Positions 9,185 to 16,924 of a stretch of DNA of 25,812 nt are shown here, one piece after another. The position numbers were made by a program, and so were the translations under genes. Source of the stretch: JAIVJN01 sp036732565 (GTDB lineage Bacteria; Acidobacteriota; Vicinamibacteria; Vicinamibacterales; UBA2999); the NCBI GenBank assembly GCA_036732565.1, contig DAINCF010000024.1, positions 1 through 25,812 of the forward strand. The letters run 5' to 3'. The notes below the pieces were generated by a model, which was not told the DNA's origin, made no database searches, and worked only from the letters and a program-made list of their open reading frames with translations. The first letter of the stretch is position 1. Each line of letters begins with the position of its first letter.

Positions 9185-9201
9185 CTTACGAATCGCTTAC
9201 G
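9185..9201 (-). promoter_or_regulatory. GTAAGCG tandem box A, putative SARP site
   Basis: Minus strand reads CGTAAGCGATTCGTAAG, two GTAAG(C) heptamer starts at an 11-bp period. It lies 39 nt before the paralog A start. It overlaps the stop codon of the upstream SnoaL-like gene (9197-9199). No convincing -10 hexamer is visible downstream. Confidence 0.65.
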
Positions 9202-9688
9202 GCTGCATGGGCGCGGACGGCTTGACGTCGACGTTGTGGTAGGCCTCGATCCACCATTCGCCGGCGCGACGGACGAATACTTCCATCAACTGTGTTTTGA
9301 GCACGCCGTCCGGTGGGACCGCGATGCCGGCGGGCATCGATTTCACGCCCCGCAGCTCGTTGTCGATATCGACGATCGCGACGTCTGGCGTGACGAAGCG
9401 AATCCGCCGGATGACATGCTTCTTCGTCGTCCTCTTGTAGAAGGTCGACAGAATCTCGATGTGGCGTTTGGCGAATGCCGGCGCGCCGTACATTACCATG
9501 CCGAACAGATTCGTGAACGCCGCATCTGGTGCGACACGTTTCGCATAGGCGGCACCGTCGCCCGCGTTCCACGCCGCCGCCTGTTCCTCGACGACCTTCC
9601 GGATTGCGGCTTCGTCGTCTGCGCCAGCGTGTAGAGTCGCTGTAAGACTCGCCGCCAGGACCATCGAGATGCAGATCGACCGAATCAA
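9197..9688 (-). CDS. SnoaL-like (NTF2-fold, DUF4440/SgcJ type) secreted protein
   Basis: Small NTF2-fold protein whose ligand or reaction cannot be named. The pattern DEAAIRKVVEEQAAAWNAGDGAAYAKRVAPDAAF followed by FGMVMYGAPAFAKRHIEIL and a C-terminal GEWWIEAYHNV is typical of the SgcJ/EcaC or DUF4440-like SnoaL group. I choose TTG 9688 as start because GGAGGGG sits directly upstream and it opens a signal-peptide-like stretch (IRSICISMVLAASLTATLHAGA); this gives 163 aa. The TTG overlaps the TGA of the upstream coiled-coil gene (TTGA), so the two are probably translationally coupled. The 3' end runs into box A, whose bases supply the stop codon. Confidence 0.75.
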   Translation of the reverse strand: MIRSICISMVLAASLTATLHAGADDEAAIRKVVEEQAAAWNAGDGAAYAKRVAPDAAFTNLFGMVMYGAPAFAKRHIEILSTFYKRTTKKHVIRRIRFVTPDVAIVDIDNELRGVKSMPAGIAVPPDGVLKTQLMEVFVRRAGEWWIEAYHNVDVKPSAPMQP

Positions 9689-9960
9689 GACCCCTCCACC
9701 CGCCACGCATCGCTCTCTCCGATGAGCTTGATGCGGTTGATGACGTCTTCGTGCAGAGCCCGTGCCTGATTCATCACATCCTTGGCCCATTCATCGATTC
9801 GATCGGCCACTTGGTTCACTCGCGTTGCGAGCGCCGCAACCTGAGTTGTCAACCCATCAACCCGCTCGGTCAGCGCATCGATGCGTCCTGGTAGTTGCTC
9901 CATTGCGGTCATACGGCCTTCCAGACGTTCTATACGGTTCTCAAGTGATCGCCGCTGCAT
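9685..9960 (-). CDS. Small predicted coiled-coil protein
   Basis: The 91-aa product begins MQRRSLENRIERLEGRM and continues with heptad-like repeats (GRIDALTERVDGLTTQVAAL, then ATRVNQVADRIDEW), so most of it should form a coiled coil. No enzyme motif, signal peptide or membrane segment is seen. The start is strongly supported by AGGAGGGG immediately upstream of ATG 9960; in-frame codons further upstream lack a ribosome site. Its TGA overlaps the TTG start of the SnoaL-like gene by three bases. Similar short proteins of this sort are often annotated only as hypothetical, and no function is assigned. Confidence 0.7.
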   Translation of the reverse strand: MQRRSLENRIERLEGRMTAMEQLPGRIDALTERVDGLTTQVAALATRVNQVADRIDEWAKDVMNQARALHEDVINRIKLIGESDAWRVEGS

Positions 9961-10095
9961 GCCCCCTCCTGACGACAACCCAAGTTGCGACGTGAGCGTC
10001 GGTCGCGGAGGGCAGTGCGGAAGTCGTGCCGACCCATCAGGCGACGACGACGGTAGCATCGTCGAGAGGGCGGTGCAAGGGCATCAGGATGTGCG
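9961..10095. other. Intergenic gap between aldo/keto reductase and coiled-coil gene
   Basis: These 135 bases separate the stop of the reductase from the next start on the same strand. Apart from the AGGAGGGG ribosome site at its downstream edge I see no hairpin terminator, clear promoter hexamers or GTAAGCG box. Confidence 0.5.
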
Positions 10096-11061
10096 CTACG
10101 GGAGCACTGTCGATCTGTCCCACCGGTGTGGTCTGAGACGAGCGATCATCTCCGACGTGAGAGCGGGTGCATCTGAGACGCCGAGGTTGCGCTCGACGTG
10201 GCGCGGCTTCCGCATCCCCGGAATCGTCGTCGACACGGCCGGGTGGTGCAGGATGAACCCCAGGGCAAGCTGCGGCAGGTCCATGCCGGCAGGGACTTCT
10301 GGCCTCAGCCGATCGACGCGCTCGAGCGTGGTGCGCAACTTGTCGCCGCCGAAATAGATATTGCGAAAATCTCCATCGGGCCAGGTCGACTCCGGCGTCA
10401 GTGTGCCGGTGAGACTCCCCTCATCGAAGGGCACGCGCGAGATGACGGCGACGTCCAGCTCCTGGCACACTGGAAATAGCTCGTCCTCGGGCGCCTGATC
10501 GAAGATGTTGTGCACGACCTGGACGCTGTCGACGAGGCCGGTCCGAAGCGCGACGAGTACGTTGGCAGGCTCCCACCGGTTCACGCTGATGCCGAATCCC
10601 GCGATGAGCCCTTGGGACTTCAGATCGTCGACTGCCCGCTGCCATCGCTCATCGTTGGCCCACGTGTCGCTCCACACGTGCAACTGCTGGAGATCGATGC
10701 GTGCCATGCCGAGATTCTCGAGGCTCCTCTCCGTGTACTCGCGGATGTGGTCGGCGGGGAAGACCTCATCGAGCGAGTAATCCGACGTCGCCGGCCAGCG
10801 CAGGTTCTTCGGCGGGATCTTCGTGGCGACGTACAGGCGCCGTTCCTTCTGCTGCCGCAGCAGTTGCCCGAGCAGCCGCTCGCTGTGTCCATTGCCATAC
10901 GCGTACGCGGTGTCGAAGAAGTTACAGCCCAGCGCGACCGATCGCTCGAGGGCCCGCATCGACTCCTCGTCCTCCGACCCGGTCCACCCGGCCATGCCCC
11001 ACATCCCGTACCCGATCTCAGAGACCTGCCAACCAAGCCGACCGAACCGCCGCATATGCAT
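10096..11061 (-). CDS. Aldo/keto reductase
   Basis: NAD(P)H-dependent oxidoreductase of the aldo/keto reductase superfamily, cytosolic TIM barrel; substrate not predictable. The 321-aa product starts at MHMRRFGRLGWQVSEIGYG. The catalytic tetrad is visible: Asp50 and Tyr55 in FFDTAYAYGNGHSE, Lys81 in ATKIPPKN, and His128 in LQQLHVW. The C-terminal half has the cofactor-binding TIPGMRKPRHVERNLG block. A longer frame (from 11121) adds 20 residues without similarity to the family. The gene sits between a frameshifted paralog and the coiled-coil gene on the same strand; nothing in the sequence links it functionally to the secreted proteins. Confidence 0.93.
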   Translation of the reverse strand: MHMRRFGRLGWQVSEIGYGMWGMAGWTGSEDEESMRALERSVALGCNFFDTAYAYGNGHSERLLGQLLRQQKERRLYVATKIPPKNLRWPATSDYSLDEVFPADHIREYTERSLENLGMARIDLQQLHVWSDTWANDERWQRAVDDLKSQGLIAGFGISVNRWEPANVLVALRTGLVDSVQVVHNIFDQAPEDELFPVCQELDVAVISRVPFDEGSLTGTLTPESTWPDGDFRNIYFGGDKLRTTLERVDRLRPEVPAGMDLPQLALGFILHHPAVSTTIPGMRKPRHVERNLGVSDAPALTSEMIARLRPHRWDRSTVLP

Positions 11062-11124
11062 GCGGTCATCATGACACGCGTCCCGTCGGGCGGGCCGCTC
11101 GCCGTTCGGCGAAGCTGACACCGC

Positions 11125-11798
11125 CTATTGCACGGCGGCACAGATCGCCCACGCAAGGCCGCTGCGGGACGACCCACTCTCGTTGCGGAGCAGCAGGACC
11201 CAGCGCTGCCCACCGCCTCCCGGCGCCGACTCCTCGACACGCAAGCCGGCACCGCTCAACGTGTACCCTCCGCCGAGCACCTGCTTCCCGGCCGGGCATT
11301 GAGCCGCGGCAGGGGCGAGGCTGCCCGCGGACACGTCCACGTTTGGACCGAGAACGATCTCGTGGCCAAGGACCGTGCTCGTCGTCAACGGGCGTGGGGT
11401 GCCGCCGGTCCCGGACGCTGGCGTGATGGTAAAGAGACCGCCTCGCCCAGCGCTGTCGCGCCACTGACCGCCCAGCGAGGCCAGATCGATGCGCGCCTCG
11501 ATATGCACGAACGCGCCTCCCGGCGCGAGGACCGTGCTGAAGCCAATGCCGACGGTGCCATCGAGGTTCAGGAATGCGGTACCGAACACACTCGATCGCT
11601 GGCCGGCGCCGCATTGTCGTCGAAGCCGTCGAGGGCGACGATCGAGCTTCCGTGCGCGGTGACGCTCAAGGTCACGACGTTGCAGAACGGCTGCAGTTGC
11701 CACCGAAAGGTTCCGAGAGACTGAGCGGACGCCTGCGTCGGAATCAAGATCGACGCACCGACCGTGGCTACGGAAAGGGCTCGAAGGAGATGCGTCAT
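11125..11798 (-). pseudogene. Frameshifted paralog: shared N-domain plus CPAGK/YAICA-type C-domain
   Basis: ATG 11798 follows AAGGTGA and encodes a signal peptide ending QASA|Q, then SLGTFRWQLQPFCNVVTL and ALDGFDD. Translation then leaves frame near 11616, where one base is missing compared with the paralogs (GACGACAATGC against GACGACCAATGC), and stops after 76 residues. The other frame continues exactly where expected (CGAGQRSSVFGTAFLNLDG, then GQWRDSAG) to a C-domain with QCPAGKQVLGGGYTLSG and AWAICAAVQ, homologous to the end of paralog B. With the base restored the protein would be about 224 aa. No GTAAGCG box precedes it; it starts 54 nt after the stop of paralog B and may be co-transcribed. 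A sequencing or assembly error is possible. Confidence 0.8.
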
Positions 11799-11851
11799 AT
11801 GTCACCTTTTTCAGTGGAGAGCCAACTGGTGTCGGCCGCCCAGCTACTGTG

Positions 11852-12760
11852 TCATTGCACGAACGCGCAGATAGCATAGGGCGTGAAGTGCTGAGCAGTG
11901 GTTCCGATGTTCCGCATCCATGTGGTCCAGGTCCGGTTGCTATTCGTAGGGTAGGAGTCCGTGTTCACGAGGTCATAGAGGCTCGTGATCTGGCCGCCGC
12001 CGATCGCCCGCTTGCCGGGCGGGCAGGCGGCACTCGCCGTGACCGAATAAGCACCTGGTAGTACTTGCGTGCTGGGGCCGGGCACGACCTCATACCCTGC
12101 CAAACCTATCGCCGCGCATGCGATGGAGCCGTCCGCGCCGATCCCAGTGATCGCCTGCCCTGCGGGGCAGGAGCCAGTGATGCGAACTTGCACCTGCCCT
12201 GGGTCGATCTGCGCCGCTCCGACGGCGCCGGACACCAGGTGAGCGCGGCTCACCGTGCCCGCGGCGATCTGCTGGCTGGTGACGCTGCCCGCGGCGAGCT
12301 GGTCCGTCGTGACGCTGCCTGCCGCGAGACCATTGGGCGCCACCGGCCGTGCCGATCCGCCCGTGCCAGCCCCTGGCGTCAAGACGAACCTCCCCTGATT
12401 GCCTGCGCTGTCACGCCACGTTCCCGACAACGCTTGGAAATCGATCCGCGCGTCGACGTGCACGACCGCGCCGCCCGGCGCAATCACCGTGCTCAGCCCC
12501 ATGCCGATCGACCCATCCGGGTTCAGGAACGCGGTGCCAACCACGCTGGCGCGCACGCTGGCGCCGCACTGATCATCGAAACCGTCCAGCGTGAAGATCG
12601 AGCCGTGCGCCGCCACGTTGATCGTGACGACGTTGCAGTACGGCTGGAGTTGCCAGCGCAGCGTGGCGAGTGGCTGCGCCGTTGCGTCCGCCGCCAGTAG
12701 CGCCGGCACCATGATCGCGAGGAGACATGCGAGCCGAAGGCAATGTGGCATGCTGAGCAT
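11852..12760 (-). CDS. Paralog B: secreted protein, shared N-domain plus CPPGK/YAICA-type C-domain
   Basis: The 302-aa product has a signal peptide ending at about ATA|QP and then the family domain (W...PYCN, DGFDDQCGA, SGTWRDSAG) to about residue 138. A short repetitive linker follows (GSVTTDQLAA, GSVTSQQIAA, GTVSRAHLVS, GAVGAAQIDP: four units of about 10 residues), then VRITGSCPAGQAITGI. The C-terminal domain carries ASAACPPGKRAIGGGQ and ends PYAICAFVQ, matching the frameshifted neighbour. The start is ATG 12760; ATG 12751 is an alternative. A GTAAGCG box lies only 15 nt upstream of 12760, closer than for the other paralogs, which may favour the later start. Function unknown; export inferred. 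Confidence 0.83.
   Translation of the reverse strand: MLSMPHCLRLACLLAIMVPALLAADATAQPLATLRWQLQPYCNVVTINVAAHGSIFTLDGFDDQCGASVRASVVGTAFLNPDGSIGMGLSTVIAPGGAVVHVDARIDFQALSGTWRDSAGNQGRFVLTPGAGTGGSARPVAPNGLAAGSVTTDQLAAGSVTSQQIAAGTVSRAHLVSGAVGAAQIDPGQVQVRITGSCPAGQAITGIGADGSIACAAIGLAGYEVVPGPSTQVLPGAYSVTASAACPPGKRAIGGGQITSLYDLVNTDSYPTNSNRTWTTWMRNIGTTAQHFTPYAICAFVQ
12452..12544. repeat. Near-identical segment shared with paralog C
   Basis: This 93-bp piece inside the N-domain of paralog B matches 13396-13488 in paralog C at 91 of 93 bases by eye, while the flanking coding sequence differs more. It points to recent duplication or gene conversion between the two genes. Confidence 0.75.
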
Positions 12761-12775
12761 GATGCGCCGCGCCCT

Positions 12776-12792
12776 CTTACGAATCGCTTACG
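12776..12792 (-). promoter_or_regulatory. GTAAGCG tandem box B, putative SARP site
   Basis: Minus strand reads CGTAAGCGATTCGTAAG, identical to boxes A, D, E and F. It lies in the 41-bp gap between paralog C and paralog B, 15 nt from ATG 12760 or 24 nt from ATG 12751. Confidence 0.65.
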
Positions 12793-12801
12793 TGAGGTCG
12801 A

Positions 12802-13698
12802 TCATCCGCCCGAGATGAAGAAGGCGGTCAGACTCGTGTTCCCGATCCAGAGCTGCCCGGCAAGTCGCATGCACATGAGGTGAACGGTGAACGAGCCTGG
12901 CACCACGGCGAATGCCCGGGTCAACCCAAACGGAAAGCGGGCCAGGCCCGATAACCCGTTCAAGACCGCGTCGGTTGCGTAACCAGAGTCAAAGAGGCCC
13001 GTGGTGATGACGCACTGACCTCGCCCGGCGCCGAGAGGCTGCAAATAGCCGCTGGCGTTCACGATCACCGTACCCGCCGTTGGCACGGTCAAGGTCACCG
13101 AGCGCATGACCGTCGGCTCATTGTCCATGAGCTCGACATATTGGGGGCCCGCCGCGGATGCCTGTCGCGGTGCGTCAAGCAGATGTGTCGCGTTCAGACT
13201 CTGTGGTGCCACGGCCGTGGCGCCAACTGCGCCCGGCGCGAGCTGCCCGCTCGTGATGCTCGCGGGTGGGATGCCGTTTGCGGGAACGGGCCGCGGCGCT
13301 CCGCCGGCGCCTGGACCCGGCGTCGGGACGAACGTTCCACCATTGCCCGCGCTGTCGCGCCACGGGCCAGTTAACGTCGCCAGGCTGATTCGCGCGTCGA
13401 CGTGCACGACCGCGCCGCCCGGCGCGATCACCGTGCTCAGCCCCATGCCGATTGACCCATCCGGGTTCAGGAACGCGGTGCCAACCACTCCCGCGCGCAC
13501 ACTGGCACCGCACTGATCGTCGAACCCGTCAACGGCGAAGATCGAGCTTCCCTGTGCCGTGACGTTCAACGTCACGACGTTGCAGAACGGCTGCAGCTGC
13601 CACCGGAGCGTGGCAATCGGTTGCGCCCACGCCTCGACGGCGGTCAGGGCCAGAAGGCCGAGCGCGAAGAGCAGGAGCAGGCGAAATGGTTTCTGCAT
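12802..13698 (-). CDS. Paralog C: secreted protein, shared N-domain plus beta-rich C-domain
   Basis: The 298-aa product starts at MQKPFRLLLLFALGLLALTAVEAWA, a clear signal peptide cleaved before QP. The family domain (WQLQPFCN, DGFDDQCGA, a divergent GPWRDSAG) is followed by a short linker (NGIPPASITSGQLAPGAVGATAV). The C-terminal region of about 120 residues (YVELMDNEPTVMRSVTLTVPTAGTVIVNASG to FFISGG) looks like a beta-sandwich and vaguely resembles the head that follows the collagen tract in paralog F. A longer frame to 13758 would overlap the regulator stop and has no signal-peptide logic. Box C is 48 nt upstream. The signal peptide DNA is close to that of paralog F. Function unknown. Confidence 0.83.
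   Translation of the reverse strand: MQKPFRLLLLFALGLLALTAVEAWAQPIATLRWQLQPFCNVVTLNVTAQGSSIFAVDGFDDQCGASVRAGVVGTAFLNPDGSIGMGLSTVIAPGGAVVHVDARISLATLTGPWRDSAGNGGTFVPTPGPGAGGAPRPVPANGIPPASITSGQLAPGAVGATAVAPQSLNATHLLDAPRQASAAGPQYVELMDNEPTVMRSVTLTVPTAGTVIVNASGYLQPLGAGRGQCVITTGLFDSGYATDAVLNGLSGLARFPFGLTRAFAVVPGSFTVHLMCMRLAGQLWIGNTSLTAFFISGG
13396..13488. repeat. Near-identical segment shared with paralog B
   Basis: Partner of 12452-12544; 91 of 93 bases match by eye. Both lie at the same place in the N-domain coding region. Confidence 0.75.
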
Positions 13699-13746
13699 GG
13701 GACCACCAGGGCATTCCTCTCTTGGAATCAGCCTAATGGTCGGTCG

Positions 13747-13763
13747 CTTACGAATCACTTACG
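13747..13763 (-). promoter_or_regulatory. GTAAGCG tandem box C, putative SARP site (one mismatch)
   Basis: Minus strand reads CGTAAGTGATTCGTAAG, one base different from the other five boxes. It lies 48 nt upstream of paralog C and overlaps the final codons of the SARP-like regulator, whose C-terminus AVSDS and stop are encoded by the box itself. Confidence 0.65.
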
Positions 13764-16700
13764 GCAGATCGGGGCGGGCTGAGCAGTCGGGACATGAGCG
13801 CCTGAAGCGGCGCCGATTGTGGGTAAATGTCGACGGCGCGGCGATAGAGGCCGCGCGCCGCGGCGAGATCCTGTCGATCCTCGAGCCGCTTGCCCAGGCG
13901 CATCGTCAGGTCGGTGAACGCGCGCTGCACGCGGCCGACGGCAGGGAGCGACCACGCCGCCTCGCGCTCGTGCTGCAGAAGCGGCGCGTCGAACGCTCTG
14001 AACACCACATCCAGATCCGCCTCGCCGTCGCCGCGCTTCTCGGCCGCCAGCGCCCGCTCGAGCCCGCGCTCCCAGTGGTCGAGATCCACCCAGACCTTGT
14101 CATCGGCCAGCCGCAGTCTGCCTTCACGTTGGATGATGAGATCCGACGCCTCCAGCAGCTTGCGCAGGCGGTGCAGCGCCTGCTCGCAGGCGCGCTTGGC
14201 TTGATCGCCGTCGGCATCCGGCCACAGCCATTCGTACAGGTCCTCGAGCGAGCAGACGTGATCTTTCGCAATCGCCAGCGCACGCACGATATCGAGCGAG
14301 CGCGTCGGGGGCTTGGCGCCCAGGGCCACGGGTTGCCCGTGCCGTTCCAGCCGCAGCTCTCCAAGCACGTGAATCTTCAGCGGCCAGGGCCATCGCGGGC
14401 TTCGGTCGGACGGCGAGGTCAACGCCCGGCGCACGATCAGCGATCGGCAGAGGTCCGGCTCGATGTCCCGCGCCAGACCGTCGGAGCACAGCTCCGCCAG
14501 CAGGTCCGGCGTATTCAGCAGAATGGTTGGCCAATTCACGGCCCGGACCTCGTGCAGGCAGGCACGCAAGCGGTCGGCGTGCGCACCCGGGTGGTGCCAC
14601 TTGGCGGCAAACGCGCGCGCCACGAGGATGCAGGCGTTGGTGCGCCGACGCATGGCACCGTCGAAGAGGGGGAGCCGCTCTTCGAGGAACGCGGCGGCGT
14701 CCTCCGGTCGGCGCTCGGCCAGCAGGACCTGGAACACCGTGATGAAGTGTGGCCAACGCTCGATCGGCGGCTCATTGGCCGCCTCGATCGCCGTCATGAA
14801 ACGTTCACACGCCTTATGTGCCTCGGGGAAGTTGCGCCGCATGGTGTGCAGCGCCGCCTGACAGTCCGCCACCACGGCAACCTGCGTCGTGTAGCGGCTG
14901 TCCGCAATCTCCGCGAGACGCGCGACGAGGACGTCGAACTCCGCGAAGTCGTTGCGCGCTTTCATGTGGAGCTGCAAATGGTACAGGCCACCGAACTCGA
15001 CGCCACGCAGGGATTCCCGTTCGCCGATCGCGATGGCCGCACGAAGGGCCTGGTCAGGGGAGGCATACGGAAAGCCGCGCCGCGAGAACGGAAAATGGCG
15101 AGCCGTGGTCGCGCCAAACGCCACCAGCCAGAGCCCCCGCGTCCACGACGATGCCTCGCGCGCGCGCAGGTCGTCGATGACGCTGTCGACGGCTTTTTCG
15201 AAGAGCTCCTGCTGGCCGGTCGAGCCGGCATGCTCGATGAGCGACTCGCTGGCGAGCAGCCGCAACGTCGCGCTGTCTCCCTCGCCCGAACGCATCAACC
15301 GCTCGAGCAGGCGAGCCGTAAGGCGATGAACGACGGGGGCATCGCTGCGGTACTCGGCGGCGTAGTCGACCGCGCGCAGCAGGCCGGCCCACACGAGCAG
15401 TTGTTCGTGGGAGGCGAGCACGTCCAGGTCCCGATCGAGCAGGGCGTTGGCCCGCGAGGTCCAGACATCGAGACCGTCGTGCGTGCGCCAGCTGTCGGTC
15501 TTTGCCAGCACGGCGTGCGACGCCGTCAAGCTGAGGCCGCGAACGTCGTTGGCCTCGGAGAACAGCGCCCACGCCCGTGCAAACCACGACTCGGCCTTGG
15601 CATCGTCCGACACCGTCGCCACGCCTTGCCAGTAGCAGAGCCAGGCATCGAGCTGCTCGGCGGTCAGCGCCGCGCAGCGTTCGATGAGCGTGGCGCGCCG
15701 GCCCTGCGCCAGGAGGGTCTCGGCTTGCTGGTGGATCAGGCGCCGCGCGAGCGGCCAGGCCAGGGCCTGAAGCGCCAGATCGGTGGCTGTATCGACATCC
15801 CCCAATTCAGCGACGGTCGCTGCGACGTGCTCGAGGGCGCTTCGCAGCGCGGTCTCGTCCAGCTCCGTCTTCAGTCGAAGGCGAAGGTAGTCGCGGAGCA
15901 GATCGTGCAGGTGGAACACCACTTCCGTCGACTCACCTCGCGTGATCAGGAACTGACGCGCGTGCAGCGTGTCGAGGAGCGTCTGGCCGGCGTCGCCGCC
16001 CAGCGCGCGCACCGTCTCCGGTCTGATGTCCGGCAGCAGGCTCAGCTTCATGAGCACGTCGCGCTCGCGGTCCGCGAGCGTGTCGAGCAGCTGACCGGCC
16101 AGCAGTGCGAACGCCGCGGGCGCGCCGGCCGTTTCGTCGAAACGCACCCGGCTGCCGGCAAAGCCACCGGCCGAGGCGCGCTCGGCGAGCAGCACGAGGC
16201 CGGCCGCCCAGCCCCGTGCGTTGGCGAGCTCGATGGACGCGGCGGCGCGGTGCAGGCGCGAGCTCACGAGGGCCCGCGCTTCGCGCTCCGAGAATTCCAG
16301 AACGGATTGATCGACCAGGGACAACCGGCCCCGCAGCTCGAGGGCGGCGAGCTCTCGAGTGGGCAGAGTGCGACTCAGGCACGCACAGCGCAGCGTGTCT
16401 GGTAGCTCCTCGAGCAGCACGGCGAGCACGGCCCGGAACTGCGGTACGTCAGCGTTGTGCAGGTCGTCGAGCACCAACAGCGTTCCCGGTCGGAGTTTCG
16501 CGAGATAGTCGCGAAAGAAGCGCCGGGCGAACTCGCGTGGCAGCTCCGCATACTCCGGCCCGAACACCGGAAGGCTGCGGCGCCCGTGCTTGACGGTGAG
16601 CGACAGCTTCATGTAGTGAAAGAAGCTCGCGATGTCCTGATCGCCTTCGTCGACGCGGTACCAGATGTGGGGCGCCGACGTCTTCTGCAGGTAGTCGATC

Positions 16701-16864
16701 AGCGCAACCGTCTTGCCGTAGCCGGCCGGCGCCGCCACCCAGCACGCCCCCTTGCGCAGCGCGCGCCCGATGCGGGAGATGACACGGGTCCGCCGCACAA
16801 CTTGGGTGGCGCGAGGCGCGATGACCTTGGCCGGTGGCGCTCGCCGAACGTGTCGTTTCGACAT
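13748..16864 (-). CDS. SARP-like regulator: STAND/MalT-type ATPase with C-terminal winged helix and BTAD
   Basis: Predicted ATP-dependent transcriptional regulator, 1038 aa. The N-terminal part is a MalT/LAL-like ATPase with Walker A APAGYGKT (45-52) and Walker B LLVLDD (129-134). A long helical, TPR-like middle spans about 300-820. The C-terminal part is an OmpR-like winged helix (about 829-925, starting LKIHVLGELRLERHG, with SLEDLYEWLWPD and the ALHRLRKLLE recognition region), then a bacterial transcriptional activation domain (about 935-1030, ending LYRRAVDIYPQS). Classical SARPs place the winged helix and BTAD first; here the order is reversed, like MalT with its DNA-binding domain at the end. 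It lies inside the paralog cluster, whose promoters carry 11-bp-period heptamer repeats of the kind SARPs bind. ATG 16864 directly abuts a perfect inverted repeat of the same heptamer; no Shine-Dalgarno is seen. Confidence 0.88.
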   Translation of the reverse strand: MSKRHVRRAPPAKVIAPRATQVVRRTRVISRIGRALRKGACWVAAPAGYGKTVALIDYLQKTSAPHIWYRVDEGDQDIASFFHYMKLSLTVKHGRRSLPVFGPEYAELPREFARRFFRDYLAKLRPGTLLVLDDLHNADVPQFRAVLAVLLEELPDTLRCACLSRTLPTRELAALELRGRLSLVDQSVLEFSEREARALVSSRLHRAAASIELANARGWAAGLVLLAERASAGGFAGSRVRFDETAGAPAAFALLAGQLLDTLADRERDVLMKLSLLPDIRPETVRALGGDAGQTLLDTLHARQFLITRGESTEVVFHLHDLLRDYLRLRLKTELDETALRSALEHVAATVAELGDVDTATDLALQALAWPLARRLIHQQAETLLAQGRRATLIERCAALTAEQLDAWLCYWQGVATVSDDAKAESWFARAWALFSEANDVRGLSLTASHAVLAKTDSWRTHDGLDVWTSRANALLDRDLDVLASHEQLLVWAGLLRAVDYAAEYRSDAPVVHRLTARLLERLMRSGEGDSATLRLLASESLIEHAGSTGQQELFEKAVDSVIDDLRAREASSWTRGLWLVAFGATTARHFPFSRRGFPYASPDQALRAAIAIGERESLRGVEFGGLYHLQLHMKARNDFAEFDVLVARLAEIADSRYTTQVAVVADCQAALHTMRRNFPEAHKACERFMTAIEAANEPPIERWPHFITVFQVLLAERRPEDAAAFLEERLPLFDGAMRRRTNACILVARAFAAKWHHPGAHADRLRACLHEVRAVNWPTILLNTPDLLAELCSDGLARDIEPDLCRSLIVRRALTSPSDRSPRWPWPLKIHVLGELRLERHGQPVALGAKPPTRSLDIVRALAIAKDHVCSLEDLYEWLWPDADGDQAKRACEQALHRLRKLLEASDLIIQREGRLRLADDKVWVDLDHWERGLERALAAEKRGDGEADLDVVFRAFDAPLLQHEREAAWSLPAVGRVQRAFTDLTMRLGKRLEDRQDLAAARGLYRRAVDIYPQSAPLQALMSRLLSPPRSAVSDS

Positions 16865-16888
16865 CGACGCTTACGGGGGTAAGCGTCG
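16865..16888 (-). promoter_or_regulatory. Inverted GTAAGCG repeat at the regulator start
   Basis: Perfect 10-bp arms (CGACGCTTAC and GTAAGCGTCG) around GGGG, touching the ATG. Each arm contains the GTAAGCG heptamer found in the tandem boxes, here arranged head to head. It could be an autoregulatory operator, or a hairpin in the short mRNA leader. Confidence 0.65.
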
Positions 16889-16889
16889 G

Positions 16890-16895
16890 ATTATA
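16890..16895 (-). promoter_or_regulatory. Putative -10 element of the regulator gene
   Basis: Minus strand reads TATAAT, a perfect match to the sigma-70 -10 consensus in a GC-rich context. It is 25 nt upstream of the start codon. No recognisable -35 lies 16-19 nt further up. Transcription would begin inside or beside the inverted repeat. Confidence 0.5.
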
Positions 16896-16924
16896 CCCCT
16901 CAGATATGACTGCACTGACCGCCG

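Noticed and set aside
8510..9634. 374-aa open frame on the plus strand opposite paralog A
   Set aside because: Antisense shadow of the collagen-like gene and the SnoaL-like gene, with no start context or recognisable domain.
13559..16405. 948-aa open frame on the plus strand
   Set aside because: It is antisense to the SARP-like regulator, is Arg/Gly/Gln-rich and shows no domain; the minus-strand frame has clear Walker, winged-helix and BTAD features. Long antisense frames are common at this GC content.
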